From positions 310,001-374,000 of the forward strand of contig JAEZGN010000009.1 of assembly GCA_023437305.1 (NCBI GenBank): DNA of 64,000 nucleotides, given 5' to 3'. Source of the stretch: Bacteroidota bacterium (GTDB lineage Bacteria; Bacteroidota; Bacteroidia; Bacteroidales; Dysgonomonadaceae). Numbering within the stretch: position 1 is the first letter of the stretch; every line of letters begins with the position of its first letter. The notes beneath the pieces were generated by a model that saw only the letters and a list, made by a program, of their open reading frames with translations, had not been told where the DNA came from and did no database searches. Positions 16,732-26,779 of the stretch are shown one piece after another. A program made the translations under genes and the position numbers.

Positions 16732-19700
16732 ATTAAACGGTTTAAGCAAATATTTCTCACTGTATTAGGTATAATAGTTGGACTCGTAACCCTGCTATTT
16801 GGACTGTTGAATATGCCTGCTGTGCAGGAATATGCTAAAGGTATTATTGTAGATGAACTAAAAGCAAAAATTGGGACCGAATTAGGTATCGGTAAATTGC
16901 ATTTTCAGCCATTCAATACTGTTCAGTTAGACAGTGTTTACCTGTATGATCAGTCTCAGGAGAAAGTCCTGTTGGCCGATAAGATATCAGCCAGTGTTGA
17001 TCTCATTTCTTTGATGCAAAATAAAATAGTGGTGACCTCTGCATGGCTTTCCGACTTCGAAGTTCACCTTTCTAAAGAATCTGATGATTCGCCTCTGAAT
17101 ATACAGTATATTATCGATGCCTTTAAACCAAAGGATGATAAGCCCAAATCGAAAATAGAAGTCAAGCTAAATGCTGTAAATATTACGAATGGTCAATTCT
17201 ATTACGATGTAAAAGATAAGCCGTTAGTTGTTCATCTTTTTGATAAAAACCATATAGCCGTATCCGACTTGAATGCAAAGTTGGCGATGAAATCTCTAAC
17301 TTCGGATTCGTTGAACATTCAAGTCAAAAAGTTCGCTCTTAGAGAAAAAAGCGGATTGGATATATCTGATCTTACTTTTCGTGTAATCACTCAGGGAAAG
17401 AAAGTTTCTATAAGAGATTTCGAACTCGACTTGCCTTCTTCTTCATTAGAACTAAGTCGTTGTGAAATAGATCTAACTCCTACCAGCGATACCGCTAAGA
17501 TAATGGACTACGCAAGTGTCGATTGCGTTGTTGCTACTTCTTATATATTGCCGCAGGATGTTTCTGCATTAGTACCTATTTTAAAGAACTTTGATGATAA
17601 GATCATTATCAGCGGGCAGGTCAAAGGTAAGATTGATGACCTCACTGTATCGAGATTATCTTTAGATTACGGAAAAAAGATGCATTTGATTGCGAATGCA
17701 GAAATCAGAGATATGAGAGACCCATCCAAGACATATGTACTAGGTAGTGTCGATGAATTATCGTTAACCCATACTGAATTGTCGAGTATTATTGACAATT
17801 TCTCTTCGAAAAAGGGTCAGTTACCTGCTCAATTAAAAAAACTTGGGACAATATCTTTTAGAGGCGATATTTCGGGCTATTTGGATCAACTTATAGCTTT
17901 TGGAAGTATCGATACTGATTTGGGTGTGTTAAAAACAGATGTACTTTTCGGTGTTAATAATCCCAAGCCGGGTATCGAAACATACGTAAAAGGTAAAGTA
18001 TATACTACCGATTTCGGTTTGGGAACACTCTTGGATAATAAAGATCTCAATAAGGCTTCTTTAAGCTTGACAGTGGATCTTGAAAAACCAAAAAATGGTA
18101 AGCTGAGAGGTAAAGCCGAGGGGATTATTCCAAACTTCGATTATAAAGAATATTCATATAAAAATATTAAGCTCGATGCCGGATATGATGGTTTGCGCAT
18201 CGATGGTAAGTTAGCGATTGACGACCCGAACGGAAAGCTTGATATAGCGGGTTTGTTTGATCTTACAGATAAGAATATGCCCGAACTCGTTTTCAAGGCA
18301 AAGGCGACAGACATCCAATTAGATAAATTGCATTTGGTAAAGAATATGCCTTATTCTTATTTATCGTTTAATATAGATGCAGACTTTGTGGGTAAAGATA
18401 TAGATAATGCGCAAGGGTATATACGTATCGATTCGGTTGACTTCCTTCGAGAAAATCAAGTTTTCAAGATGGACGAGTTTCTTGTTAAGTCTACTATAGA
18501 TTCTTTGGGGCATACACTAAGTATAAAGTCTGATATACTTAACGGACATGTCAATGGTGATTACTCTTTCTCTACGATGGCAAATAGCATTTTAGAAACA
18601 CTGCATCCATATTTGCCTGCATTGATAAAAGTAAATGGAAAGAAGGTTGAAAAAAGCGTAGTTAATAATAATTTCACATTCGATTTTGCTATTAATAATA
18701 CGGAGACTCTCAGTTCTGTATTCAAACTACCTGTTACAGTCATAAATCAGGCTAAGATCGTAGGACGGTACGATAATCATTTGGATAAATTTAAAGTGGA
18801 AGTCTTTACTCCGGCTATCAAAGCTGCCGGAATGAATATAAAATCAGGCTATGTCCTTGCCGAAAATGAGAATTCAGATAATGTGGTCAACACTCGCATA
18901 GATGCCTCTATAATTGGGAAAAAAGAAGTAACAAATGAAATTTCTGTAAAATCTACATTAGCCAACAATAAGATAAATACCAATATTTCTTTCCTTAATG
19001 ATGGAATGCAGAAGGCTAAAGGTGATTTTTCTATTTCCACGCTATTTACCAAAGAAGACAGAAGGCCTTTGATGATTGATATTGAAACATTACCAAGCGA
19101 GCTAATGCTGAACAATGCGACTTGGAAGATGGAAAAATCTCATATTAAAATACAGGATGGGCATTATGCTGTTAATAATTTTTCGGTATATACAAGTGAC
19201 AAAAGTCAAGAGATAAAGATAAACGGCAGTTACTCGCCAAGCAGCTCTTCGGATATATTGAAGCTAGAGTTGAAAAAAATCAATCTAGAATATGTATTCC
19301 AGACATTAGCTATCGATGTATTGAGGTTTGGGGGAGCGGCTACAGGTAGCTTGTTTATGTCCAGCATCGAGAATAAGCCGTATCTGAATACTCGTTTAGA
19401 TATCACAGACTTTAAGTTTAATGGAACAGAGCTTGGGCGGTTAAATATATTCAGTGAGCTGGATGACGAAACCAACAAAATAATGTTGGATGGCATGATT
19501 GTCAGCAAAGAGAATAAGAAAACAAAAGTAGATGGAGAAATAGACCCGATACATCAGGGGCTTTCTATAAATTTTGATGCGGATAGTCTGGATATCAGTT
19601 TCCTGAATAGGTATGCAGAGGCTGTTTTTCAGAATATAAGTGGTAGAGGTACAGGTAAAGTCCATTTGTTCGGAAACTTTTCGGATGTTACCGTTGAGGG

Positions 19701-21255
19701 CAAGGCTTATATTAAGGATGGAAATATAGGGATCAACTTCCTGAATACAAATTATAAGTTTTCGGATACGATCTACATGAAAAAAGATCTTATCTACTTT
19801 ACCAACATCACTCTCTTCGATGAATACAATAATAAGTCTTTAGCCAGCGGAAAGGTGGCTCACGACTATTTTAAGGATTTCATGTATTTAGTCGATCTCT
19901 CAGCCGATCATTTCCTTGTATATAATGCCACCCAAAAACAAAATCCAATCTTTTATGGGAAGGTATTTGGTAGTGGAAAAGGGACTATTGGTGGTGACGA
20001 ACGAGCCGTAGATATAGATATTAGCATGAGAACCGAGGACAAGACGGTTGTCCGTATGAATTTTATGGAGAATATCATAAATGAATATTCGTTTATCAAT
20101 TATAAATCGAAGCAAAAGACCGACTCTATAACCTCTCCCAATATAACAGAGGTCGCACCCCCGATACAAGCCAGCTCCGGGATGGAAATAAATATGAATT
20201 TTTATATTGATGCCACTCCTAACGCTACAGTAGAAATTCTTATGGACCCTGTGGGCGGTGATCTAATTAGCGGAACGGGTAGTGGTGCTATGCAATTTCA
20301 ATGGAGCACAAAATCTGCGCCTCGCCTGTTTGGGACATATACTATAAATAGAGGGAGTTACAATTTTACTTTCCAACGATTGATGGAAAGGCGGTTTACA
20401 ATAGAGGATGGAAGTACAGTACAATTCAAGGGTGATCCGTTCGAAGCTATTTTGGATGTAACAGCTATCTATAAACTGACAGCTAGTTTAAGAGATCTCG
20501 ATCAAACTTTAATAGAAACAACCGGGCAGACTACTATTCCGGTAAACTGTGTTCTGGATCTCACAGGGCCGTTGAGACAACCTGCCGTCGGACTTGATAT
20601 ACAATTCCCTGCTGCCGATCCGGAAGTGGCACGGCAGGTGAAAAGTCTTATAAATACTCCTGATATGATCAACTGGCAAGTTGCATATTTGCTGCTCTTG
20701 TCTAAGTTTGATAGCCCTAAAGGATCGAATACCCCTTACGAAACTTCAGACTTTGCGGCCGTGGCTTCGGCTACACTGTCGAATCAGTTGACCAAAATTG
20801 TCAGCCAGATAGATAGTAGATGGGAGCTTGGGACGAATATACGTTATAGTGATAAAGATTTTACAAGTACAGAAGTAGAACTCATATTGTCTAGTCGTTT
20901 GATGAATGATCGGCTATTAATAAATGGAAACTTTGGATATCGCAATGATGTAAATATCAATAACGGTAAAGAAGCCATGATTAGTGATGTTGATATCGAA
21001 TATTTGCTCAACAATGCCGGAACATGGCGCATAAAGGCATACAACCACTATAACGAGAAATTCTATTATACCGGAAAAACATCGCAATCTCAGGGGGTAG
21101 GTCTTATATACAAGAAAGACTTTGATAACCTCAGAGACCTGTTTGGATTCCCTACATTAAAGACAAAGTCTGTTCGAGATACGATTACTCCTATATTACC
21201 TGACTCTACAAAAAGAGGTAGCTCGTTGAGCCGATTCATCAGAATGAAAAAGTAA
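16732..21255 (+). CDS. tamB: TamB-like translocation/lipid-transport protein with apparent ATT start
   Basis: About 1507 residues. The C-terminus is a typical TamB (DUF490) domain (IDATPNATVEILMDPVGGD, GSGAMQF), and the long middle is beta-rich repeats expected to form a hydrophobic groove. TamB-family proteins span the periplasm and move phospholipids or assist outer-membrane protein assembly. The first ATG-like starts (TTG 16807, ATG 16813) fall after the membrane anchor. In the same frame the codons from 16732 read (I)KRFKQIFLTVLGIIVGLVT, a perfect signal-anchor, and the frame is closed by TAA at 16717. No ATG, GTG or TTG lies between, so the sensible start is ATT 16732, preceded by AAGGAAG. 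Ends by overlapping the next gene (TAATG). Confidence 0.85.
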   Translation: MKRFKQIFLTVLGIIVGLVTLLFGLLNMPAVQEYAKGIIVDELKAKIGTELGIGKLHFQPFNTVQLDSVYLYDQSQEKVLLADKISASVDLISLMQNKIVVTSAWLSDFEVHLSKESDDSPLNIQYIIDAFKPKDDKPKSKIEVKLNAVNITNGQFYYDVKDKPLVVHLFDKNHIAVSDLNAKLAMKSLTSDSLNIQVKKFALREKSGLDISDLTFRVITQGKKVSIRDFELDLPSSSLELSRCEIDLTPTSDTAKIMDYASVDCVVATSYILPQDVSALVPILKNFDDKIIISGQVKGKIDDLTVSRLSLDYGKKMHLIANAEIRDMRDPSKTYVLGSVDELSLTHTELSSIIDNFSSKKGQLPAQLKKLGTISFRGDISGYLDQLIAFGSIDTDLGVLKTDVLFGVNNPKPGIETYVKGKVYTTDFGLGTLLDNKDLNKASLSLTVDLEKPKNGKLRGKAEGIIPNFDYKEYSYKNIKLDAGYDGLRIDGKLAIDDPNGKLDIAGLFDLTDKNMPELVFKAKATDIQLDKLHLVKNMPYSYLSFNIDADFVGKDIDNAQGYIRIDSVDFLRENQVFKMDEFLVKSTIDSLGHTLSIKSDILNGHVNGDYSFSTMANSILETLHPYLPALIKVNGKKVEKSVVNNNFTFDFAINNTETLSSVFKLPVTVINQAKIVGRYDNHLDKFKVEVFTPAIKAAGMNIKSGYVLAENENSDNVVNTRIDASIIGKKEVTNEISVKSTLANNKINTNISFLNDGMQKAKGDFSISTLFTKEDRRPLMIDIETLPSELMLNNATWKMEKSHIKIQDGHYAVNNFSVYTSDKSQEIKINGSYSPSSSSDILKLELKKINLEYVFQTLAIDVLRFGGAATGSLFMSSIENKPYLNTRLDITDFKFNGTELGRLNIFSELDDETNKIMLDGMIVSKENKKTKVDGEIDPIHQGLSINFDADSLDISFLNRYAEAVFQNISGRGTGKVHLFGNFSDVTVEGKAYIKDGNIGINFLNTNYKFSDTIYMKKDLIYFTNITLFDEYNNKSLASGKVAHDYFKDFMYLVDLSADHFLVYNATQKQNPIFYGKVFGSGKGTIGGDERAVDIDISMRTEDKTVVRMNFMENIINEYSFINYKSKQKTDSITSPNITEVAPPIQASSGMEINMNFYIDATPNATVEILMDPVGGDLISGTGSGAMQFQWSTKSAPRLFGTYTINRGSYNFTFQRLMERRFTIEDGSTVQFKGDPFEAILDVTAIYKLTASLRDLDQTLIETTGQTTIPVNCVLDLTGPLRQPAVGLDIQFPAADPEVARQVKSLINTPDMINWQVAYLLLLSKFDSPKGSNTPYETSDFAAVASATLSNQLTKIVSQIDSRWELGTNIRYSDKDFTSTEVELILSSRLMNDRLLINGNFGYRNDVNINNGKEAMISDVDIEYLLNNAGTWRIKAYNHYNEKFYYTGKTSQSQGVGLIYKKDFDNLRDLFGFPTLKTKSVRDTITPILPDSTKRGSSLSRFIRMKK

Positions 21256-22427
21256 TGCTAAGTCCTTCACTAATAGATTTTATAAAAGATCATGAGTGTG
21301 ATGATATTCATGAGCTTGCTTTATCTGCAAAGCGATATCCTGATATAGATATTCAATTGGCAGTACAGCAAATTTCAGGACGAAAGATCGCAAAAGAGAA
21401 AGTTCCTTCGTGGTATCATATCGATTCCATTCTATACCCTAAGCATATCTCAATGGAACAATGCTCTTCGGAGCAGACCGCCAGATACAAGGCAGGCTTG
21501 GTGGAAGGAAATTCTATGATAGACCTTACAGGAGGTTTTGGTGTCGATTTCTCTTTCATAGCTGCAAAATTTAAAGAGGCTATTTATATAGAGCAGCAGG
21601 AGGAGCTGGCTGAAGTTGCAAAATATAACTTAGATATTTTGGGTCTCAAAAATTTTAGAGTAGAGAGTACCGATGGAATAGCATATCTTGAAAAATTACC
21701 GCCTGTTGATCTCATATATATCGATCCGGCAAGGCGTAGTAGCGAAGGACGAAAGATATTCCGTATAGAAGATTGTACCCCTAATATAATTGAAATAGAA
21801 GACTTGTTGGACGCAAAGGGCGAGAGGATAATGATAAAACTATCACCCATGCTTGATATTTCATTAGCTCTAAAGTCTTTGAGAAACGTATCTGATATTT
21901 ATATTGTAAGCGTAGCAAACGAGTGCAAGGAGTTACTTTTTATAAAAGACAGGAATAAGAAAGATCAGCTTATTCATTGTGTGAATATACAAAAGGATAA
22001 GACTGATATATTGTCATTTCGTAAAGAGGACGAAGATTCAGCTCATGTTAATTATGCTTCATCTGTTGGACAATACCTATACGAGCCCAATGCTTCGATA
22101 TTGAAAGCCGGAATGTACAAATCTGTAGCGGATATTTACAAATTAGAGAAGTTGCACCCAAGCAGCCATTTATATACGTCTACTGATCTGATCTCTGAAT
22201 TTCAGGGGCGCAAGTTTGTTGTTGAAACTGTATGCTCTTTCAATAAGAAAGATATAAAGCAGCACCTATCCACTATAAAACAAGCGAATATAACTACACG
22301 TAACTTTCCCGTTTCTGTTCAAGAGATCAGAAAAAAGACAAGAATAAGCGAAGGTGGAGAAATTTATATATTCGCCACCACACTATCTGATGAAAAAAAA
22401 GTCCTTATTATTTGCCGTAAGGTTTGA
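21255..22427 (+). CDS. Class I SAM-dependent methyltransferase with THUMP-like C-terminal domain
   Basis: 390 residues. A helical N-terminal region (1-80) is followed by the Rossmann methyltransferase core, with MIDLTGGFGVDFSFIA (motif I, about 90-105), YIEQQEELAEVAKYN, and the DLIYIDPARRSSEGRK motif IV (about 155-170). The C-terminus matches the THUMP-like domain found with this enzyme in Bacteroidota. Probably an RNA methyltransferase; the target nucleotide is unknown. The ATG overlaps the tamB stop codon, implying translational coupling. Its end is 3 nt from the convergent lipA stop. Confidence 0.85.
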   Translation: MLSPSLIDFIKDHECDDIHELALSAKRYPDIDIQLAVQQISGRKIAKEKVPSWYHIDSILYPKHISMEQCSSEQTARYKAGLVEGNSMIDLTGGFGVDFSFIAAKFKEAIYIEQQEELAEVAKYNLDILGLKNFRVESTDGIAYLEKLPPVDLIYIDPARRSSEGRKIFRIEDCTPNIIEIEDLLDAKGERIMIKLSPMLDISLALKSLRNVSDIYIVSVANECKELLFIKDRNKKDQLIHCVNIQKDKTDILSFRKEDEDSAHVNYASSVGQYLYEPNASILKAGMYKSVADIYKLEKLHPSSHLYTSTDLISEFQGRKFVVETVCSFNKKDIKQHLSTIKQANITTRNFPVSVQEIRKKTRISEGGEIYIFATTLSDEKKVLIICRKV

Positions 22428-22430
22428 ATA

Positions 22431-23273
22431 TTACAGGCAATTTTCGGCATGATAAGAAGATCGTACGAGTGGACCGCTTTCTACATAAGAAAATCCTTTC
22501 TCCAGAGCAATACTCTTTAATCTCTTAAACTCATCCGGGTGAATATACTCTACTACAGGCAAATGTTTTTTGCTTGGTTGAAGATATTGGCCGATAGTAA
22601 GAACAGAGCAGTTTGCCTCCAAAAGATCGTCCATCAGCTGATAGATTTCCTCCCTTGTTTCTCCAAGCCCGACCATCATACCCGATTTTGCCTTTAATCC
22701 GTTTTCTGCAATCCGTTTCAACACAGACAGGCTTACATCGTATTTAGCAGCACTTCTCACTTTTGGAGTCAGGCTTCTTACTGTTTCCATGTTATGGGAA
22801 ATAACATTTGGTGCGGCTTTGCAAACCATATCAATCAACTCGGTATTGCCTCGGAAATCCGGTATCAGAACCTCCAGAGTTGTATTGGGGTTTACTTCCT
22901 TCACCTTCGTGATTGTTTCCACCCAGTGCATAGCACCCTGGTCAGGCAGATCGTCCCGGTCTACCGATGTGATAACGGCATGTTTCAGATTCATCAATCG
23001 GATGGATTCCGCTACATTTTGCGGCTCTTTTGGATTCAATGCCAGAGGTTTTCCGGTTTTCGTGTTACAAAACTTACATGACCTGGTACATATATCGCCC
23101 CCGATCATGAACGTGGCCGTTCCTCGTCCCCAGCATTCTCCCATATTAGGACATCTTCCGCTCGAGCAAATTGTATGTAGGTTATGTGATTCTACTATAT
23201 GTTTGGTTTGTGAAAAATTATTATTTCCCCCAAGTTTTATTTTTAACCAATCTGGTTTTTTTACGTGTTCCAT
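22431..23273 (-). CDS. lipA: Lipoyl synthase
   Basis: 280 residues, normal for the family. The auxiliary 4Fe-4S cysteines are C36, C41 and C47 (CSSGRCPNMGEC). The radical-SAM CxxxCxxC is C62, C66 and C69 (ICTRSCKFCN), and the diagnostic C-terminal RSSYHAE is present. The enzyme inserts two sulfur atoms into octanoyl chains on lipoyl domains of 2-oxoacid dehydrogenases and the glycine cleavage system. No lipB is adjacent. A TATCTTTG box on the minus strand (23306-23299) is a plausible promoter -7 element. Confidence 0.97.
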   Translation of the reverse strand: MEHVKKPDWLKIKLGGNNNFSQTKHIVESHNLHTICSSGRCPNMGECWGRGTATFMIGGDICTRSCKFCNTKTGKPLALNPKEPQNVAESIRLMNLKHAVITSVDRDDLPDQGAMHWVETITKVKEVNPNTTLEVLIPDFRGNTELIDMVCKAAPNVISHNMETVRSLTPKVRSAAKYDVSLSVLKRIAENGLKAKSGMMVGLGETREEIYQLMDDLLEANCSVLTIGQYLQPSKKHLPVVEYIHPDEFKRLKSIALEKGFSYVESGPLVRSSYHAENCL

Positions 23274-23370
23274 TGAATACTTTTCTATTATTGAATAACA
23301 AAGATAGGAGATAGATAATAAAACCTTAATTTTAAAAGGTTAAAATAAAAGCTAGATTATAAGAAATGTA

Positions 23371-23406
23371 AAAATCCTGACTTGTTTCTTCACAAATCAG
23401 GATTTT
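23371..23406 (-). terminator. Terminator after the DUF3836-like gene
   Basis: Stem AAAATCCTGA / TCAGGATTTT (23371-23380 and 23397-23406) with an inner TTGT/ACAA pairing. Lies between the secreted-protein gene and lipA. Confidence 0.8.
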
Positions 23407-23421
23407 CTTACAAACACTCCC

Positions 23422-23850
23422 TTAATATAATGATACCAATTCTAAGGGTTTACCGCTTACTTTTGTTCGATCTATGGCTGCCAGATTGCCATCCGCATCA
23501 TATTTGTATGTTATCATATCACTACTATCATTCCATTTTCCTTTTCGATCGTTCCATTCTATGTAATAAATGTTATCTATCTGATCGTTGGTGTTATACT
23601 CGAATTGGTATAATGATAGGGCTATCCATCCAAGGGTTTTGTCCCATTCATAAGATGTGCGTTTTGTTCTGTATCCATTGCAATCATATTCATATACAAT
23701 TTTAGAGGTAATCTCATTATTCTTATATATTAAACATTCTCTCTCTTGTGGTTGTCTTTCTTTTAATGTTACCTCAACTTTATTCTGTGCATATATTCCG
23801 ATAGATAGAAATGAGATGATTGCTAATGCGATTAGTTTTATTGTTTTCAT
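23422..23850 (-). CDS. Small secreted DUF3836-like protein
   Basis: 142 residues with a signal peptide (MKTIKLIALAIISFLSIGIY, cleaved near A-Q). The mature part is rich in aromatic and charged residues, with YD-like periodicity: KIVYEYDCNGYRTKR, LYQFEYNTNDQIDNI, MITYKYDADGNLAAID. This fits the DUF3836 family of Bacteroides, whose function is unknown. A beta-strand-rich extracytoplasmic protein is expected. Monocistronic with its own terminator; the about 220 nt upstream hold only the next gene's terminator. Confidence 0.75.
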   Translation of the reverse strand: MKTIKLIALAIISFLSIGIYAQNKVEVTLKERQPQERECLIYKNNEITSKIVYEYDCNGYRTKRTSYEWDKTLGWIALSLYQFEYNTNDQIDNIYYIEWNDRKGKWNDSSDMITYKYDADGNLAAIDRTKVSGKPLELVSLY

Positions 23851-24002
23851 AATTGTACGCTTTATAGTAAAACATTTTATTTTATTACTATAAAGTCAAT
23901 TACTGTGCCATTGCTTTTAATGTTCAGTATACTAGATGTTTATGTTGGTTGTAGGAAAGTTTGTTGTGTTCATAAACGGACATCATGTATGTTTATAAAT
24001 AG

Positions 24003-24037
24003 AAAATCCTGTACTCAATAGTTGAGTACAGGATTTT
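24003..24037 (-). terminator. Strong terminator after the CoA-transferase gene
   Basis: Perfect 16-bp stem (AAAATCCTGTACTCAA and its complement, 24003-24018 / 24022-24037) with a 3-nt loop. It is flanked by T or A runs, so it can work in both directions. Confidence 0.9.
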
Positions 24038-24068
24038 TTACAATATTGTAATACTTAACCTATCGAGA

Positions 24069-25565
24069 TTAAGCTTTCTTTTCTTTAGTCCATTTCACGT
24101 TGCGCATATCGCCGGTTTCCATAAATGCTTCGTGGAAAGCAAATCCGTCATATAAGTCAACAGGAGTTTGTCCTTGCTCGCAGCGAGCAAGATACTCTCT
24201 TAGCAATGGACGATATTCCGGATGAACACAGTTTTCTATAATCGCTTCTGCTCTTTCTTTAGGGCATTTACCACGAAGGTCTGCAATACCATATTCACTG
24301 ATAATGATTTTAACAGAGTGCTCGCTATGATCCTGATGCGATACCATAGGAACAAATGCACTGATTTTACCATCTTTAGCTACTGATGGGGTTACAAATA
24401 CAGATACATAAGCACTACGGGTAAAGTCTCCCGAACCACCAATACCATTCATCATTTTAGAGCCTGTAACGTGAGTAGAGTTGATATTGCCATATATATC
24501 AGCTTCCAGAGCCGTATTGATAGCGATAATACCTAAGCGACGCACAATACCCGGATTGTTAGAAAACTCAGAAGGACGAAGTATAAGTCTTTCTTTGAAG
24601 AATTCCAGATTCTTGTAGATCTTTTCGATAACAGGGTTACTTACTGTTAACGAACATCCACTCGCAAATTTTACACGTCCGCTTTCCATCAAGCTGATTA
24701 CTGCATCTTGAATAACCTCTGTGTAAACCTCAAAATCAGGTATTTCTTTGCTTTGACCCATTGCAGCCAATACCGCATTTGCAATATTACCTACACCCGA
24801 CTGAACAGGAAGGAATGTTTTAGGCATACGGCCTTCTGTCATTTCTTTAACGAAAAAGTTAGCAACGTTTTCTCCGATTTTTGCTGTTATTTCATCTACA
24901 GGGCTAAAGCCACCACCTTCGTTAGGCGTATTTGTTTCTACAACGATTATTTTGCTAGGATCTACTTTTACGCAGTCGGTACCCATACGGTCTTTTACAG
25001 AATATACCCCGATCTCTCTACGGTGTGGAGGGTTTGGCAATTCTGCAATATCATGCATACCACGCATTTCTTTCGGATGCCATCTGTTAAGTTCTACAAT
25101 TACAGTTTTAGCAAGGCGAGCTACAGTAGGAGTGATTCCTACACCGCATGTTGGTACTATTTCACCGTCTTCGGTAATGTCACACGCTTCGATAATAGCA
25201 AAATCCACTTGTCCAAGAAAGCCATAACGTATCTCCTGAGCAAGCTGAGAAAGGTGCATATCAAAATATTTAACCTCTCCGCTGTTGATAGCATTTCGCA
25301 TATCTTTACTAGACTGGTACGGTGTGCGGAATTTAACTGCATGAGCACGAGCCAGAGACCCGTCGATAGAATCGCCTGTAGATGCTCCGGTAAACATTCC
25401 TATCTTGAATGGATTCCCTTTTGCATGTTCTGCTTCAGCTCTTTTAGCTAACGCTACTGGTACTACCTTAGGACATCCTGCGGCAGTAAATCCGCTAAAT
25501 CCTACATTGTCATTGTGTTTGATAAGTGCGGCTGCCTCATCAGCAGTCATAAATTTTAAAGCCAT
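24069..25565 (-). CDS. Succinate:acyl-CoA (acetate/propionate) CoA-transferase
   Basis: 498 residues, full length for the acetyl-CoA hydrolase/transferase family (SucCoA:acetate transferase AarC, YgfH-like). The N-terminal half holds GFTAAGCPKVVP and the CoA-binding region. The likely catalytic glutamate is E283 in VYTEVIQDAVISL, and GIGGSGDFTRSAY is the C-terminal active-site loop. In succinate- and propionate-forming Bacteroidales such enzymes pass CoA between propionyl-CoA or acetyl-CoA and succinate, conserving the thioester bond. The acyl-CoA carboxylase operon lies just upstream on the same strand, separated by one unrelated gene. Direction and best acyl acceptor are inferred. Confidence 0.9.
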   Translation of the reverse strand: MALKFMTADEAAALIKHNDNVGFSGFTAAGCPKVVPVALAKRAEAEHAKGNPFKIGMFTGASTGDSIDGSLARAHAVKFRTPYQSSKDMRNAINSGEVKYFDMHLSQLAQEIRYGFLGQVDFAIIEACDITEDGEIVPTCGVGITPTVARLAKTVIVELNRWHPKEMRGMHDIAELPNPPHRREIGVYSVKDRMGTDCVKVDPSKIIVVETNTPNEGGGFSPVDEITAKIGENVANFFVKEMTEGRMPKTFLPVQSGVGNIANAVLAAMGQSKEIPDFEVYTEVIQDAVISLMESGRVKFASGCSLTVSNPVIEKIYKNLEFFKERLILRPSEFSNNPGIVRRLGIIAINTALEADIYGNINSTHVTGSKMMNGIGGSGDFTRSAYVSVFVTPSVAKDGKISAFVPMVSHQDHSEHSVKIIISEYGIADLRGKCPKERAEAIIENCVHPEYRPLLREYLARCEQGQTPVDLYDGFAFHEAFMETGDMRNVKWTKEKKA

Positions 25566-25633
25566 GTCTTTTCTAAAAGTATGATTAAATAAATTGTATA
25601 AAGTTGATTTTTAACACCTTCTCTTTGGCGCTG

Positions 25634-25641
25634 CAAAAGTA
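25634..25641 (-). promoter_or_regulatory. Candidate -7 box of the CoA-transferase gene
   Basis: TACTTTTG on the minus strand followed by CAGCG matches the Bacteroidota TAnnTTTG consensus, about 70 nt before the ATG. The -33 region is a weak match. Confidence 0.5.
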
Positions 25642-25702
25642 CAAAATTATTAACTGAACAACTAGAGATTAACATTAAAAATTGAAATATAGCGGTTTAT
25701 TC

Positions 25703-26620
25703 CTACTTTTTCTTGTATATAAGTTTTACAGACACCGGAAAATGATCTGAAGGCAGACGTATATCGCATCCATCGAAGGAATATTCTTTCGGGAAATCAC
25801 CCGTTTTGATGTTGTTTTCACCATCTTTTGGAGTACGATATGTATCGGTTAATACACCATAGCGTTCTACAGACATGCTTGGGCTTACAAAAATATGATC
25901 GATACGACTACTTGTTAGCAGGTCGGGTTTGAATGCATTGAATGTTCCGTTCAGTGCATATCTCACTGCTGCACGGTCGTATGAGTCGGTAAGGATTCCC
26001 GATGTGCTTAGCAATGTATAGCTTTTGTGTGTTTGATCTACATTGAAGTCGCCGGTTAAGATTACAGGATCATTGCCGCACATTTCTTTTATTTTAGCCA
26101 GTACCAGCTTAGCACTTTCTTCACGGGCTATTACTCCTACATGATCCATATGTAGGTTGAAGAACCAGAACTTAAGCTTGCCTTTTGTTTCTTTCAGTTG
26201 TACCCATGTACAAATACGTGGAAGTGCGGCATCCCAGCCTTTGTTTGGTTCATCGGTTTTTTCTGCCATCCAGAAATGTCCCGATTTTAATACTTTGTAT
26301 TTATCTTTTTTGAAAAAGATGGGGGCATACTCACCTTCGGTTTTCCCGTCGTCTCTACCTACACCTACATAGCTGTATTGTGGCAATGCATCGAGCAAGT
26401 CTATCAGCTGATTGTGTTTTACTTCTTGTGAACCCCAGATGTCGAAATCGTTATAGGCTATAAGGTTGGCAATAACAGGACATCGGGTTGCCCATCCGTT
26501 GCCTTTGTTGGCATCACCTTGATTATCATTTCTGATATTGTACGTGGCTACATTGAGCGTTTGGGCAAAAATAAAAGAGCATAGACAAAGGAGGATAATC
26601 CCTAAAAGTGTTTTTTTCAT
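25703..26620 (-). CDS. Secreted endonuclease/exonuclease/phosphatase-family protein
   Basis: 305 residues with a signal peptide (MKKTLLGIILLCLCSFIFAQ). EEP-fold catalytic blocks are present: NVATYNIRNDNQGD (Asn and acidic residues), IWGSQEVKHNQ (metal-binding Glu), ILTGDFNVDQ (GDFN), SSRIDHIFVS, and the terminal SDHFPV histidine. Bacteroidota have many exported copies that act as phosphodiesterases or nucleases on unknown substrates. Family knowledge supports a hydrolase acting on phosphate esters in the periplasm; the specific substrate is not visible. It follows the carboxylase operon terminator and is probably its own unit. Confidence 0.9.
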   Translation of the reverse strand: MKKTLLGIILLCLCSFIFAQTLNVATYNIRNDNQGDANKGNGWATRCPVIANLIAYNDFDIWGSQEVKHNQLIDLLDALPQYSYVGVGRDDGKTEGEYAPIFFKKDKYKVLKSGHFWMAEKTDEPNKGWDAALPRICTWVQLKETKGKLKFWFFNLHMDHVGVIAREESAKLVLAKIKEMCGNDPVILTGDFNVDQTHKSYTLLSTSGILTDSYDRAAVRYALNGTFNAFKPDLLTSSRIDHIFVSPSMSVERYGVLTDTYRTPKDGENNIKTGDFPKEYSFDGCDIRLPSDHFPVSVKLIYKKK

Positions 26621-26670
26621 ATTTTGGACATTTATAGATTGTTTGAGTACAAATTTAACCCATAAAAAGG

Positions 26671-26696
26671 AAATAACCCGCCGAAGCAGGTTATTT
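26671..26696 (-). terminator. Terminator of the acyl-CoA carboxylase operon
   Basis: Stem AAATAACC / GGTTATTT (26671-26678 / 26689-26696) with an inner GC-CGAA-GC tetraloop, then a T-rich tract on the minus strand. Confidence 0.75.
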
Positions 26697-26779
26697 TATA
26701 TACTACATATCGTAAAAGATATTAAGTTGGGGAAATACAATTTATTGTTTCTAATGCTAGAAAATATATCGTCTTTCTA

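Noticed and set aside
16807..16815. TTG or ATG start for tamB
   Set aside because: Would delete the membrane anchor that is clearly encoded in frame upstream.
24708..25451. 247-codon plus-strand ORF antisense to the CoA-transferase
   Set aside because: Shadow of a highly conserved gene; no recognisable motif or start context.
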